Notes: generated by a model not told the origin, from the sequence alone. A stretch of DNA of 64,000 nucleotides from Oscheius sp. JU75 (GCA_037178855.1 JASJZC010000005.1:5952001-6016000); one strand, 5' to 3'; positions 1 through 12,015 are shown, counted from the stretch's first letter. Numbers and translations are program-made.

Positions 1-2773
1 AAGGTCCTTCTCGCGACCCTAAGCACATTTTACAGGAAATAAATTATAAACACCTGGAAGGCGTCGACATTCGCAATTTCCATGTTCTCGTAAAGTTTGC
101 TGTTCAATGTGCCCTGGTTGTGCATGTACTGGACAATGTAGCTCCTCTGTCCCTCGTAGGGAGTAATGATTCCAATCTGTTCCGGCTTCATTCCACCCTT
201 GATCAGTTTGCTCGCGAGTTTCTCTACATTGGCAGCTTCTGTGCGATTCAGGAACGATGTGCCACTGCTGCTCATTTCCTCGTTGCCATAGCACGACCAA
301 AAGACCATCGGCTTGTCTTTGACCGGCCACGTCCACTCAACACCTCGGAGTTGTCTCTCGGCTGAGAATACCATAATTTTCGAGTGACAGAAAATATAAT
401 ACTTTCTGTGACGCCGTTCTGGAGAGTACCCTCATAGAAGACGTTGCTGGGGAATTGGGAAAGGATCGGGTGCATTCGATACTGGACTTGAAGACGAATT
501 GGATGATTTCCGAGCAGAACAAGGCGTTCGAACAGAGATTGAGCCAAGCCGGCCTTTGCTGCCTGAATATTTGTATTGAACAGAGCATATAGAAAGAAAC
601 CTTTCTGCACATAACAACAGGTCCCAACTGGCAGTGATCGCCGACAAGAATCAGTTGACGGACTCCTCTCACAATCGGCACCATGACTTCCGGCTCTGTA
701 GCTTGAGTAGACTCGTCGACGAGGACACATTTGATGCGCATGCGCGTCAGACGAGGATCGGCAGCGACAGAACAAGTACAACAGATGACGTCGGCATTTT
801 CGAGCAACTTCTTCTCTCCAACTCGTCTCAGCGTAATGTAACGTTTCATATCCGAGTTGGATAGCTCGCCGATTTCATCCTAAAATTTGCACTATCCGAT
901 AAACGTTGCGAAACCGACTCTCAGCTGCTGCAGCTTGAGAAATTCGGCATTGCCTTGGAGGAATTTGAGCTGGGCAGGCAAACTGAGGAAATTGACAGGC
1001 GAGTCGAGTCCTTCTCTGGATTTGGCATAAAGACGAACGACTTTCAGGCCAGTTCGATGAATTCTTTCGGCCAGCTGATCAGCAGCAATATTACTCGGGG
1101 AGCAGACCAGGACTTGTCCCTTCGTCTGCTGAACAAGATGGTACACGATCGTGGCCGACGTAACAGTCTAAAACAATTAGTTTATGAAAGACAAAATGAC
1201 AAACCTTTCCAGTTCCCGGAGGTCCTTGAATGAGACTCAATGGTCTGGTCAAAACGGTCTTGACAGCATTCATCTGACTGTGATTGAGCTCAGGCAATCC
1301 AGGAGCAGACAGTCGACTCGGCTGTGTCACATTCAGAAGGACCTCGTCAGCATCGTGACCCATCAACTTGTGATAAATATATGCGGAGACGGCTTTTTCG
1401 TCTTTCTCCAATTTGTCGAGCGAGGACTGCATCCGTTCGAATGTGATGGAATTCCAGACAGCCTCACAGACGTAGTTGATCTTCGGATCAGACGGCATCT
1501 TCTCGTTGTGACCCGTATAGACCTCGATTCCGATCTCATCACTGTGATCTGAACAAATTCGTATGTTTCGCCACCAAAGCCAACTAACTGTCAGGAACCT
1601 TGATGACTTGGCCTTTGACAGACCATTCCTTACCAATCGTTTGATTATGCTTCAACAGCAATTCATCGCCGACCTGCAGTTTCATGCCTGGAAACATTTT
1701 AAGCGTAAAATACAGAAGAGAACCTACTTCCTTCCTGGAACATGGGGAGATGGAAGTAGGCAACGTGTTTCCTGTTTAAACCTTGATCCCAGCGTACATG
1801 TCCGACACTTTGAGTCTGGCTCTCCTTCGTCTTTCTGTCGTAATCGGCTTCCAGTTGGATGAGCGGCGAAAAGATTCTTTTGTAGTGGAAGGCGTCGTCG
1901 TAGCGGAGAAGAATGGAATCCGGATCCATGTCGATTCCAGGTCTGTCCAGATCTTCCACTGTGGCAGTCGGATTGTCTCTCCAAACATCTTCCAGTCGGC
2001 TAGCCATTCCGGCTGTGACATGACGGGCTCTGGCTTGAAGGGTTTCGTCTGGAACACCGACGATCCACGCAAGCACCTGAAACGTTTTATCAGTGACCGG
2101 AGAATAGAAACACGTGCTTTCCTATCCTCAATGATGGGTCTCCATTCGTTTTCATTCCAGCTGGGATCCTTAGAAGAGGCTAGCTGGGAACACGGGCTGC
2201 GGCAGAGAAGAACCTGAAAACTGCGTGTTTAATCAATTCGAACAATATTTTACATCTGTCTACCAAGTGCAGAAGAAAAACTTACCACTACGGAATCAGC
2301 TTTTGCGGGGATGAAGCCCAGTTGGAAGACGTTTTTGGCGCCGCACTGATAGCACTCGAGCTGGATGTTGCCTAGTGGGGATTCCTTGTGAAGAGTGATC
2401 TCCTTGTGCCCAGAACGGACCATATGCGTGACCAGATGAGATCCGGACATTTTTCCAGTGCTGTTGCAAAACCACTTCTTGCATATTGTACACTGCCCGA
2501 CACTTTTCGGGTCGTGTAAACCGCAGTAGCTGGAAGCGGGGATACAAAATACAACAGAATCAGATACCTGCAAGCGCATTCCGGTCGATAGGGAGCGACT
2601 TCATCAGCATCGTGGAAAGATATTCCAGCAAGGCTTTCTAATCCACTGGTTATCGAGCAGGCGTCATCGAAGTCGAATGTCGTGTCCAGTGTATGGAGAT
2701 CATCGTCTTTATCAGAGTCTATGATCGATGCGGCGTCCGAATCGGCAGGACCATAGTAGTTATCCAAGTCCAT
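1..2773 (-). CDS. smg-2: UPF1/SMG-2 RNA helicase (nonsense-mediated decay), C-terminus cut by window edge
   Basis: ATP-dependent superfamily 1 RNA helicase, the core NMD factor in the cytoplasm. The chosen start begins [13 protein letters not shown], followed by an acidic N-terminal region. Next comes the Cys/His-rich UPF2-binding domain ([31 protein letters not shown]), then helicase motifs in order: GPPGTGK (Walker A, near 1230), [10 protein letters not shown] (Walker B, near 700), QVQYRMHP (near 470) and [10 protein letters not shown] (near 150). The reading frame runs off the edge within VDAFQGREKDL, so the last helicase motif and the C-terminal tail, roughly a quarter of the protein compared with human UPF1, are missing. 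Several short introns separate exons, for example just after GTGK. Identity is near certain because residues match UPF1 along the whole length; exon ends are approximate. Confidence 0.96.
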
Positions 2774-3310
2774 CCTTGATTTCTGGAATATAAAAAAATG
2801 TATGGAAGCGATTATTTCTCGAGGAAACAGCATTCGCAGAGGATTTCCATGTTTCCCGTCTTTTTGACGTAAATTTTTTTTTAACGGATCTTTTCAGCGA
2901 TATATCATTCTGACACTATGGCAAACATTGAAATGGATTAACAGAGCAGTTTTGGAAAGCTATAGAGCAAAATTTCCAGCTGCGGAAGAGATAAAGAAGT
3001 GATAATAAAAGAAGGAAAATCATTTTTCCTAACAATTACCGCAATATTTTCAAAATGTCATTTCAAGAGCCAATTGTGAAACATGCGCGAATCTTGAAAA
3101 GTTATTTTCTCCTTATCTTTGTGTTCTTTCTCAATCAACAGCGAGTAAATAACAGAGACGACACCTGTTCTTTGGTCAAACTTCACTCGAACCTCGAATT
3201 AGTGCCAACATTGTTACCCGCGTGGCTGATGTTTGTGTTCGTCCTTCACTATTTTGTCGACCTTCTCGCGTCCAATTCGTTTTTTCCGTCTCCATGCTCT
3301 AAAATAGAAA
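2774..3310. other. divergent intergenic region between smg-2 and the first UGT
   Basis: About 540 bases between two divergently transcribed genes, so it should hold both promoters. An open frame on the plus strand begins at 3055 but has no family resemblance and overlaps the UGT start in another frame, so I do not call it a gene. Apart from AT-rich tracts I see no repeat or clear motif. Confidence 0.5.
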
Positions 3311-5259
3311 ATGTTACTTCTATTCGTCTTCCTCCAGACATGCCTAGCAGTCAAAATTCTCGTCTACAGTCCAAAGTTTGGCTTCTCTCATATGTGCACG
3401 ATCGGCAGTATAGCAGATACTCTCCAAACAGCTGGACATAATGTTGTAAGAACCTTACTAACTCTTTCTAGGTGGTTCAGACCGTCTTCCAACCAATTCT
3501 CGTGGCTGGAATCAAAGGAACGGGAAGTTCGAAGACCAAAGTGTGGACAGTCGAGCAGACAGAGGACATCAAAAGAGCCGTTTCTCCTTTTGGAGGAGAC
3601 GAACTGTGGAAGACAATCTGGGGATCGAGTCTCTACAATCCGATTGGCATTATTGCGGTAAGAGATACTAAATTTTTGATTGTTGGATGTTTCTAGCCAA
3701 CCCCAATCATGGTTGATGCCTTCACCTCTTCGATAAAAAGTAAGTATCAGTTCAAACTGCTTGTGAGTTAAAGTCCATAGTAATTTTTAGTGTTTTCTCC
3801 TTGAACAAAAGCGTAAAAACCGGTTGAAATAGTTTGCCAAACAGAAAAACGAATCATGGTTCAGACATTTTGAGTCAACAAGAACTGTTGGCCGACCTGC
3901 GAAAAGAGCAATACGACTTGATAATAACCGAGCTCTTTGATTACGGGGGATTCGGTTAGTCATCTATTTGCATATATAACATGTTCATTTCAGTGCTGAA
4001 ACACGAGATAGACATTCCAAAAATCGTGGGTGTTCACACTTCGATTCTCTTTGACAGTACTGCCTACGCAATGGGCTTCCCCGTGACACCCAGTTTTGTG
4101 CCAGACTCTCACGGAATTACTGGTGACGATGGTAGCTTTGTCACTCGCCTGATGCGTCTCTTCTTTGGCTGCTTCACTAGCTACTTTGAGAATGGTCTGA
4201 TAGACGGAATTCAAACCTTTGTTGACAAGCACTACAAGGGAAAAGGCCCAAACATCCGGGTAAAATGATTCAATACCCTCAAAATGTAATGTTCAGAAAA
4301 TGATCGGCGATCTCCCACTGATATTCACCAATTCCGAGCCATTGCTGGATTTTCCACGTCCCATAATGAGCAAGGTGGTGGACATTGGTGGTATTGGGCT
4401 GAAGAAGGCCAAGCCACTCGATGAGAAATGGACTGAAATGCTCTCTCGAAAAAGAGCCAACGTTCTGATTTCTTTCGGAAGCGTTGCTCCGTCAAAAACA
4501 ATGCCAGCAGCTGCCAAAACAGCTATTCCCAAGATGATGAAAGAGTATGACATTTCGTTCGTAGCAAAGAACTTTTTCAGATTTCCGAACGTGACGTTTA
4601 TCTGGAAGTATGAAGAACCCGAAGATGGAACTGGAAAGGGGGTTGACAACCTCGTTTTGTCACCTTGGACTCCACAGTCTGATCTTTTAGGTAAGGGATA
4701 GAAGTCGGAGAAAATGTGAAAAAGCCTCGGGAAAGATAGATCTATTTGTGACCCACGGTGGAGCTGGTAGTGCTATGGAATCGGCTTCGCATGGTGTTCC
4801 TACTGTCGTTGTTCCGTTGTTCGGAGATCAGATGAGGAATGCTAGAATGATTGAGAGATTTGGTTACGGACTCGTCTATAACAAGATGAAGCTCTCTAAC
4901 GACAACTTGTTGGCAGAAGCTGTGAGAGAAGGTCTCTACGGAACTAGGTGCACTTTTACTTGCTCTCCGTATAATCTCTTTGTAGGCTACGCGAAAAAGC
5001 CCAGCTTGCCAAACGAATGCTGAAGGCTCGACCATTTGCGCCGCAAGAACAAGTTATCCGGTACACTGCTCTAGCTGTCGAATTTGGCAGCCTAGAGAAT
5101 CTTTCTCCGTCCGGGAGAAGGTTCACCTATGTGCAGTACTGGAATCTAGACATCTTGGCAGTAGGAATCGTTATCGTGCTTGCAGTATTGTATTTTGTTG
5201 TGAGTCTAACCAAAAGACTGTGCAACAGAATAGTTGATCTCAAGTTTAAACGTGAATAG
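3311..5259 (+). CDS. UDP-glucuronosyltransferase (UGT), first copy
   Basis: Membrane-bound glycosyltransferase of family GT1 that conjugates UDP-sugar to small lipophilic compounds in the ER. The protein starts with a signal peptide ([14 protein letters not shown]) followed by [14 protein letters not shown]. The C-terminal half carries the UGT signature: WTPQSDLL, then [19 protein letters not shown] and [12 protein letters not shown]. It ends with a hydrophobic membrane anchor (residues near [17 protein letters not shown]) and a short basic tail, KFKRE. About eight exons are separated by small introns; the total of roughly 520 residues is normal for the family. A close tandem paralogue follows at 6997. 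No frameshift was seen. The substrate cannot be inferred. Confidence 0.94.
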
Positions 5260-5576
5260 AACAGTCTTTGTGTTTCAATGAATGTTCATGACGATTATCG
5301 AATCAATAAAAAAATAGAAATTATTTCTTTTGAGGACATAGAGCTGCACAAATTCTGCTCATGACGAATGATAGTTCCAAATAATTAGGTGGAGAAGTCG
5401 AAAAACGTTTCTAGGGTCGTTTTTTGGCTGAGTTGATTAAACATACTTAGAAGTCATAAAAATGTGTGTCAAGCATCGAAAAATGCAAATATGATTAATA
5501 TTTTCGCTAACTCAATAGCCTTCCTGTCCCACACCTTCGCCGTCATACTTCAATTATTTCCATGATCAAATAGATA

Positions 5577-6606
5577 CCTAGTTCTGGCTGTTGTGTCTAC
5601 ACTAATCACAATGTTTCTTCTATACGTGATCCTGCTCCACACTCCCAGTACGATGAGAAGCTACAAAATTTATCGACTATCGAGCTTTCCTACGGTTTTT
5701 TTTCCGGTTCATGCCTCTACCTGAAGTCTTCGGCTGTCAACTCACAGATCTTCTCGGAGAGCTGTTCCCCAGTTTTTCCAACTATTTGATTCCCTACTGT
5801 GTACCGTCATTGTCTCTTGGAACCTACACAATAGTCGTTAGCTTTGTCTACAGAGAGTACGCTGTGGCCAGAAACAAAGCAAGAGCGAAGAAAACTCTTA
5901 ATCTCCTATAATCGATATCGGCGCTATTGGTATTAGGTCATCTCATTGTATAATATTTTGCCCAAATCGACTACTTTGGATTACTTAAGAGACAATAACA
6001 TATCTGTCAATTATGAATTTGAAGTGTTTGTTATAGCCCCGAAGAAGGTGTTATTCATGAAATTGGCACCAATCGTTGGTTTTAGTTTTGTGGGCGTTCT
6101 AGCTTGTTGTACTGCAAGTCTGTATATACTGTAAGTTCTTCTTCTTGTGCAATCGTATTCTTCATTCAGGTGAATATTAAACGGAAAGACGGAACAGTTT
6201 AGTGCGCAGACGATCAGAATACAAAAGATGCTGATTTGGCAGGCACAGTTGTTTCAGAAAACGTTTCATAAAAACAGTTCAGGCTTTGGCACCACTAGTA
6301 CTTTTAGGTGTTCCCTGCATTCTTCTCGGAATAGTAACACTTTGTGATCGTACGTTTATGTCCTCATGTTCACAAAGAAACTTTTCAGCTTTTGGAAAAT
6401 ATGCTGAACTGGGGGAGTTGCAGTCTACAATAGTCTTCTCAGCTCCCGATTCACCTGCTCATGTTGTCTGTGTTATCATATTTACAACTCCCTACAAGAA
6501 TTACGTCCTAAACAAGATACGAAAGAAGAGAAAGAAAAATACCATTACAATAACAGCATCTGCTTCCTTTTTTTCCACTTTTTCTGTTGTAATCGCAACT
6601 TTATAG
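5577..6606 (+). pseudogene. Str-type chemoreceptor (7TM GPCR) pseudogene
   Basis: Pieces of a nematode Str/Srh-superfamily receptor lie in order but in changing frames. A first TM segment ends with HTPSTMRSYKIY. A TM3 end carries the family hallmark FVYREYAVAR (near 5860). Then comes an extracellular loop YLRDNNISVNYEF, TM5, a TM6 block (QALAPLVLLGVPCILLGI) and a TM7 end with TTPYKNY. Lesions seen directly: a frame change with a stop near 5700, an in-frame TAA near 5911 inside TM4, a further frame change near 5940, and a one-base excess near 6265 that separates QLFQKTF from the TM6 frame. No start codon or signal was found. An alternative with unusual introns is less likely because the breaks lack splice sites. 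It sits between two UGT genes. Confidence 0.75.
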
Positions 6607-6996
6607 GATTGGGCATCCGTCTGCAACGCAGACTGGGATGAGACGCCAAAATAACATGGCGTCACAGGGTGAAAAGTTGTGATAAGATAGGCGCGTTTGG
6701 ATGACCGTCTGACATGTTCTCTTGGTACACAAGTTGTAGCTATCGCCAAATACCACGTCTGCTCATTTCACGGGCAGCTTACGGATGCCCGCAGAACACC
6801 TTGGGTTTCCAGCGTATCATTTTCCGAACTCTCTCTCTATACGTCTAATTCCAATGAAATAAAACCTTTTTACAGTTTCCACTTATATTCATCAAGACGA
6901 TTGGAAACTGCGCGCAATTACTGCTGCGAGTAACACGGTCTTTGAACGTGGGTAAACAGAGCCGGTTCTGCCAGTCTGTCTTCTCTAAAAGTCATC
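6607..6996. other. intergenic, nothing recognised
   Basis: About 390 bases between the Str pseudogene and the second UGT. Short open frames here show no family resemblance. It presumably holds the UGT promoter. Confidence 0.5.
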
Positions 6997-9900
6997 ATGC
7001 GGGTACTCCTTTTTCTTTCCTGAGTTCAAACTACTAACTTCAGCAACTAATTTTCCTCCTTCTTCTTTTTGCCCTTACAAATGGCGCTAAAATCTTGGTC
7101 TACTCTCCCAAGTTTGCCTATTCCCACATGAACATCATTGGTCAAATCGCCGATACTCTTCAGAAGGCTGGTCACAGTGTTGTAGGTGTCCTGTCAAATT
7201 ATCTCAATCGAATATAGACGGTACTACAAACCGTGGTTAAAGACGATATTCATGGAACGGGAGTGACGGAAGCAAAGGTTTTGAGTGTGAAACAGTCAAT
7301 GGCCATCAAAGCATTCATCGAAGAACAGAAAGGAGCGCAAGATATGCGACCAAAACTATGGGAAATCAGCAATTTCAATCCTCTTGGAGTGTTTTTGGTA
7401 GGATTTAGTAAAAATTTTGAAATAGATTGGAACAATGTTTTTAGGTCATTCCAATGATGAGACAGATGTTCACTCTATCCCTTGAAAGTAAGTTGGTTTG
7501 CGTTTTTCTGGGTCAACTTTACAGATATTCTGGAAGACAAAGAAGTCATGAAACAGCTGGAAAACGAGAAATTTGATGCAATGGTTCACGAACTGTTCGA
7601 TTATACTGGCTTTGGTAGTTTTCCTTTGTGATTACTATAGATTCTTTGCAGTACTTCAACACAAACTGGGCATCAAAACGTCTCTTGGACTCCATACTAC
7701 AGTCATCTTCGAAGAAACAGCTGCTATCCTTGGCCTGCCTCGGGCTCCTGGAGACGTCCCGGACCTATATGGACTTGCTCCGGTTGATGGCTCGTTCACT
7801 GGAAGACTGTTGAAATGGATTTACACTTTCCCAACAGCTTATTTTGAACGAGGTCTCATGAAAATATGCCAAGATGCTTTCGAGAAATATGTCGAGAATC
7901 CCCCGGACCTCAAGGTGGGTTTATTTTTACAATAAATTATAGAGATCGTAGGAAATGATAGCCAATATGACCTTTATCTTTGCCAACTCTGATCCTCTTA
8001 TGGACTTTCCTCGTCCAACTCTGCACAAAGTGGTTGACATTGGTGGTATCGGAGTCAAGGCACCAAAACCTTTGAATAAGGCAGGTTCATTGCAGTAGTT
8101 TTAATTTATTTTTTCAGGATTGGACAGGGATCCTCTCCACGAGAAGGACGAACGTACTTATTTCTTTCGGCAGCGTTGCTCCCTCTAACATGATGCCAAA
8201 ATCGTACAAAGAGAACATTCTCCGTGTGATCAAAAAGTTTCAAAACCAATTATTTTTATCAAGGTTTCTTAGATTCCCAGAGGTGACTTTCATCTGGAAG
8301 TACGAAGAGCCTGAAGACGGCATTGGAGATGGTGTTTCTAATCTCCATTTGTCAAAGTGGACCCCACAAACTGATCTACTGTCTTCTGGAAAAATCACTC
8401 TATTTGTAACTCATGGAGGAGCAGGAAGTGTTATGGAGTCGGCTTCTGCCGGTGTTCCGACAATAGCCATTCCGCTTTTCGGAGATCAAATGCGAAACGC
8501 CCGGATGGTAGAGCGATTCGGATGCAGTGAGTCTCCAGCTTCGGTCTTACTAGGGAAGGGTTTTAGTTGCCCGCGGGATATTGAAACGAGGTAGGTGTCA
8601 TTCGAAAGGGCATCGAAAATGATGGTGTTTCCCATATTTTCAGCTGCGGAATGGATGTCTACTGTCCTTTTGAGCTGAATTTGCGCTCTTGGACTTGGAT
8701 ATCCAGTGCTTCTTTCAGCACAAGTGACCAAGTGGTGCAGTGCCTAAGCGCTCCGCTGAAAAACTTTTGGTTTTCAGTTCGAATCCTCTCTTCGGAAAAC
8801 ATTTTTATTTACTCATTTCAAAAGTATTTAGTTTCTATCATTGCTTTTTTTTTACTGCTAAAAGCTAGAAAATTTTTATAGTCCACCTTCCCATTACCTA
8901 ACTTTTTTGATATAGTTCGCGCGTTCAAATTCGTTTTTCGGGACGAAGAAATGCTTTTCCGGCCTGGCTATGCTTTGCAAAGTTGTAGAACAGATTAAGG
9001 GCTACAACTTTGCAGTACATTGTCACGCAAAAAAAACCTTTTCTTTAGTCCAAGTGGCTGTGAAATTGTGCAATACTGGTCGTCACAGTGCTATCCGAAA
9101 AAGGGATTTTTGTATTCAGTGAGTGAAAGAGTCGACTATAAAGATTTTCTAGCTTTTAGCAGTAAAAAAAAAGCAATGATAGAAACTAAATACTTTCGAA
9201 ATGAGTATAGTCCATTTCCAACGAATAGCGGCAGTAAGCCAAATAAATTTTTTAATCGGGGATCCGAACTCCCGACCCCAAGATCCATTGACCGCGCCAC
9301 CTGGCATTGCGCCATGGATGCATTGTCGGCGCAACCTTTGCTGAAAGACTAAGACAAATACCATTGTGTGCAGTACTGGATTTCCGCAATTTTTCTTCTA
9401 TAACAACAAAAAACAAACAACAATACGAGTGAATGTCTCAAAATTTGAATGGGGATCAGTCCATGGGTCATTCGTCCCTGGTTGGAGCTTCTTCTTCTTC
9501 GACATCGGTAGCGACCATCGATCGAGAGTGAAGATGCAAAAAAAGTGGTTTCTATTTTGCTTGAAAAGCATAACGGTAAAATAACAATCACAAAATATCA
9601 ACAAAAATGATCAGAAAAGGAAAATATATGGAAACAAAAAACTGGAAAATGACCAAGAAATTTTGAATTCGCGCCGCATTTTCCGAGGCCTGTGATGGGA
9701 CCCGATTTTTCGTTTTCGAAAAACCTTTAAAGAATTGGCTCACTGCCGCTATTCGTTGGAAATGGACTATAAATAAAATTGTTTTCCGAAGAGAGGATTC
9801 GAACTGAAAACCAAAAGTTTTTCAGCCGAGCGCTTAGGCACTGCACCACTTGGTCACTTGTGCTGAAAGTAGCACTGGATATCCAAGTCCAAGAGCGCAA

Positions 9901-10425
9901 ATTCAGCTCAAAATCTGCAAACGGGAAAAGCTCCAGAGGACAGTAGACATCCATTCCGCAGCTGAAAATATGGGAAACACCATCATTTTCGATGCCCTTT
10001 CGAATGACACCTACCTCGTTTCAATATCCCGCGGGCAACTAAAACCTTTCCCTGGTTAGAAGAAACCTTGTTCAGGCAGCATGATTTACAAGGGCAGTCT
10101 ATCCGATGAAACTGTTTTGACAGAGGCCATTCGAAACGGGTTGACCAATGAAAAAATGAAGGATAGAGCGCTCTTCGCCCAACAGCTGACCAAATCGCGT
10201 CATTTTACTCCAGAAGAACTTCTCGTCAGACATGTCAATCTAGCTTTGAAGTTCCCCGATCTGTCCCATTTAACTCCCAATTCTAGAAGATTGAGCGTGA
10301 TTGAGTACTACAACCTTGATGTCTATTGGTTTCTGGCCTCCCTAAATGTTGTATTTATCAGTTTGACATATTTTCTAGTGAAAAAGTGTTGTCGTCAAAA
10401 TGCCTCAAAGACGAAGAAGGAATAA
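6997..10425 (+). CDS. UDP-glucuronosyltransferase (UGT), second copy with a 1.5 kb repeat-filled intron
   Basis: Tandem paralogue of the UGT at 3311. The start ATG CGG is followed at once by an intron (7003-7044); after splicing the protein begins MRQLIFLLLLFALTNGAKI, a good signal peptide. Conserved blocks follow: [75 protein letters not shown]. The frame is then interrupted at a strong donor (TGCA|GTGAGT, 8526/8527) and resumes at 10076 after TTGTTCAG, giving FGCSSMIYKG and continuing to the membrane anchor near YWFLASLNVVFISLTY and a lysine-rich tail. The intron 8527-10075 is almost entirely a foldback element. If that intron is spliced the gene is intact; whether it is spliced efficiently is unknown. 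Confidence 0.9.
8723..8796 (+). repeat. tRNA-derived SINE-like segment, left arm
   Basis: Contains a box-B-like GTTCGAATCC at 8777-8786 and, about 40 bases upstream, a box-A-like stretch (CCAAGTGGTGCAGTGCC). This is the spacing expected of a tRNA-type RNA polymerase III promoter. It does not fold into a standard tRNA by eye, so it is called tRNA-derived rather than a tRNA gene. Confidence 0.5.
9257..9313 (-). repeat. second tRNA-like segment, middle of the foldback element
   Basis: On the minus strand a TGGCGCAATGCCAGG stretch resembles box A, and GAGTTCGGATCC resembles box B, spaced like a tRNA. The sequence differs from the arm copies at 8723 and 9781, so it comes from a different tRNA-like source or a diverged copy. 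Confidence 0.45.
9781..9860 (-). repeat. tRNA-derived SINE-like segment, right arm
   Basis: Reverse-complement copy of the segment at 8723, with the same box-B-like GTTCGAATCC read on the minus strand. It is followed on that strand by the tail TTATAGTCCATTTCCAACG, which also follows the middle part of the element at 9206. Confidence 0.5.
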
Positions 10426-10559
10426 AATGTGAAATACACTTAAACTCCTTCTCGACTAAACACAGGCGATTCATTTGATTAATATAAACATTGCAAAAGC
10501 TTACATATTGACTAACGCAGCTCCTTCTGGTTCGAAAAGTCTTGACCTCAAGACTCTTC

Positions 10560-11151
10560 AAGTAACGCTAGCATCTGTAGGCTAGGAAAGTGAGGAAGAG
10601 GTTCAAAAAGAACCCGATAATGAAAATCGCACGTCATGGCATCATAGACGTTCCCTGAACCGTCGCTGTGATTACTAAAGGATATATCATACTCTCTGCA
10701 TACATGCGTACATAACGCGGATCCTCCCATTTTTTTCTGAATACACTGTTTAGCCACAAAAGTATTCAATGATCTTACGATGATTTTTTCCGGATAGTTC
10801 GCTTAAAGTCCATTTGATTGCTCCTCTTAGGAAGTAGACTGTACTCATCGTATAAGCGGTCAATTCCGGAATTAGAAAAACTGCTTTCTTCGATATCAAA
10901 CCAATTAAAGAAGTATCGTTTCGACAATATCGTTTACTAGGTGAAAAGCCTGAATCTTCACTGTTAAAGGCGTCCGCAAACTGACAAGAAAAACCCCAAA
11001 TTGTTCGCAAGCGATAATGACTGTTTCAAGGAGGGTCAGAACTACAGTCAAGGACTGAAATATTCTTTGAATGAGTTAATTCTTTAAACTTTCAAAACTC
11101 CCAAGTGTATAGATTCGGCTGTGAAAGTACGCTATGATCTGTAGTTGTCAT
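10560..11151 (-). pseudogene. four-TM array member a (decayed copy)
   Basis: Minus-strand copy of the array family. The N-terminal exon reads MTTTDHSVLSQPNLYTWEF and then a stop where intact copies continue into a splice donor. After a plausible acceptor comes TM1 (SLTVVLTLLETVIIACEQFG). A second block with the family motif FLIPELTAY lies in a different frame without an obvious intron. No fourth TM and Cys-Tyr tail was found before the convergent UGT end. Best read as a pseudogene; an unusual splice pattern could rescue part of it. Confidence 0.55.
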
Positions 11152-11334
11152 AACGTAGAGAGAACAGTTATGGCAACCGAGGAAAAGAGAGAGAAAACCA
11201 GCGCGTTTACAATGATGTCGATTGACCCCAGTAATAATTCACGCTCTCTGGGTAGCTTTGGAATGTCTTGTCGTCTTTATCTGGTATATAAATAGCGGAT
11301 CTTTATAGGAAAACGTTATTATGAGCGACTTTGA

Positions 11335-12015
11335 TCAAAGAGAGATCATCGGAGTGAAGCTGTTGACAGTAACAGTGTGGGTCTTCGGCTCCTCCTGACT
11401 TTTCAAATACTTGTAACACCGGTGGATCAATAGACAGAGAAGAGCGCTGAGAAGGACCAATATCAGAAATACAGGTGGCGACATATTATAGCCTAAATAG
11501 TATTCCAAAGTAGATGGACCATGACGGTCACCGTTTCTAACAGGACTGAGGTAGTTGGAAACTGGTTTTCTCTGCAACACATCTTCGGGAGGAAGAAGAA
11601 TGAGTCTACCTTTGCAACAGGTCCAAATTGTTCAGGGGACACTCCTTGGAAGACGCATTTCATGAAGGCATAAAAGTAGTAAAGACTGCTGAGGCCGTAA
11701 GCAGCTATTTCCGGGATGAGAAGACGAGCATCTTTCCTTATTATACCCGTGATCAAAAGGACAGTTCCGAGAGCATCAGCGACAATTATGAGTATCTGTA
11801 CTTAAAGTTGAAATTTCTTTGAAAAGACAAACCTCTAGCCATGTCCCCTGTAGTTGCATGTAACAGATCTCGTAGAGTAAGAAGGCGGTATCGAGGACCA
11901 ATACAACCACAGTAGCATCCTATAACTGACATTGGAACATCTGTGAATTCAGTACCAAAGTTTTTATTTGTAGAGGTCCATAATTAAACAGGATGCTGTA
12001 GTAGTCGGTGGACAT
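11335..12015 (-). CDS. four-TM array member b, uncharacterised membrane protein
   Basis: I do not recognise a named function. Spliced by eye from the start MSTDYYSILFNYGPLQ, the protein has TM1 (DATVVVLVLDTAFLLYEIC), TM2 (ILIIVADALGTVLLITGII), TM3 with the family motif RLLIPEIAAYGLSSLYY, a loop ending EQFGPVAK, and TM4 (PPVFLILVLLSALLCLLI) followed by HRCYKYLKSQEE and a short tail. Total is about 220 residues. All four exon joins have GT/AG ends and keep frame. Same-strand copies stand on both sides, and the gap to copy a is 184 bases. The layout resembles nematode LAPTM4-like or DUF7027-like four-TM families, but this is only an impression. Confidence 0.75.

Larger units (their letters stand above)
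8552..10053. repeat. long inverted-repeat (foldback) element inside a UGT intron
   Basis: The left arm (about 8552-8810) and the right arm (about 9780-10053) are reverse complements with near-perfect matching. Both contain a GTTGCCCGCGGGATATTG segment and the same reading MDVYCP...RSWTWISSA...STSDQVVQCLSA on opposite strands. The right arm has about 27 extra bases compared with the left. Inner pairs also exist: 8815-8880 matches the reverse complement of 9135-9205, and 9206-9240 matches the reverse complement of 9736-9770. No transposase frame is present. Target-site duplication is not clear. It may be a foldback transposon, or SINE-like copies that became inverted. Confidence 0.85.

Noticed and set aside
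3055-3441. 128-codon plus-strand frame upstream of and overlapping the first UGT
   Set aside because: It overlaps the UGT signal peptide exon in another frame, has no family match, and the UGT frame is strongly supported.
8723-8796. A functional tRNA gene
   Set aside because: Box-like motifs are present but acceptor and anticodon stems do not pair as in a tRNA.
8651-8881. Open frame MDVYCP... and its minus-strand twin at 9727-9954
   Set aside because: Both are arms of the foldback repeat and carry the tRNA-like segment; not a protein gene.
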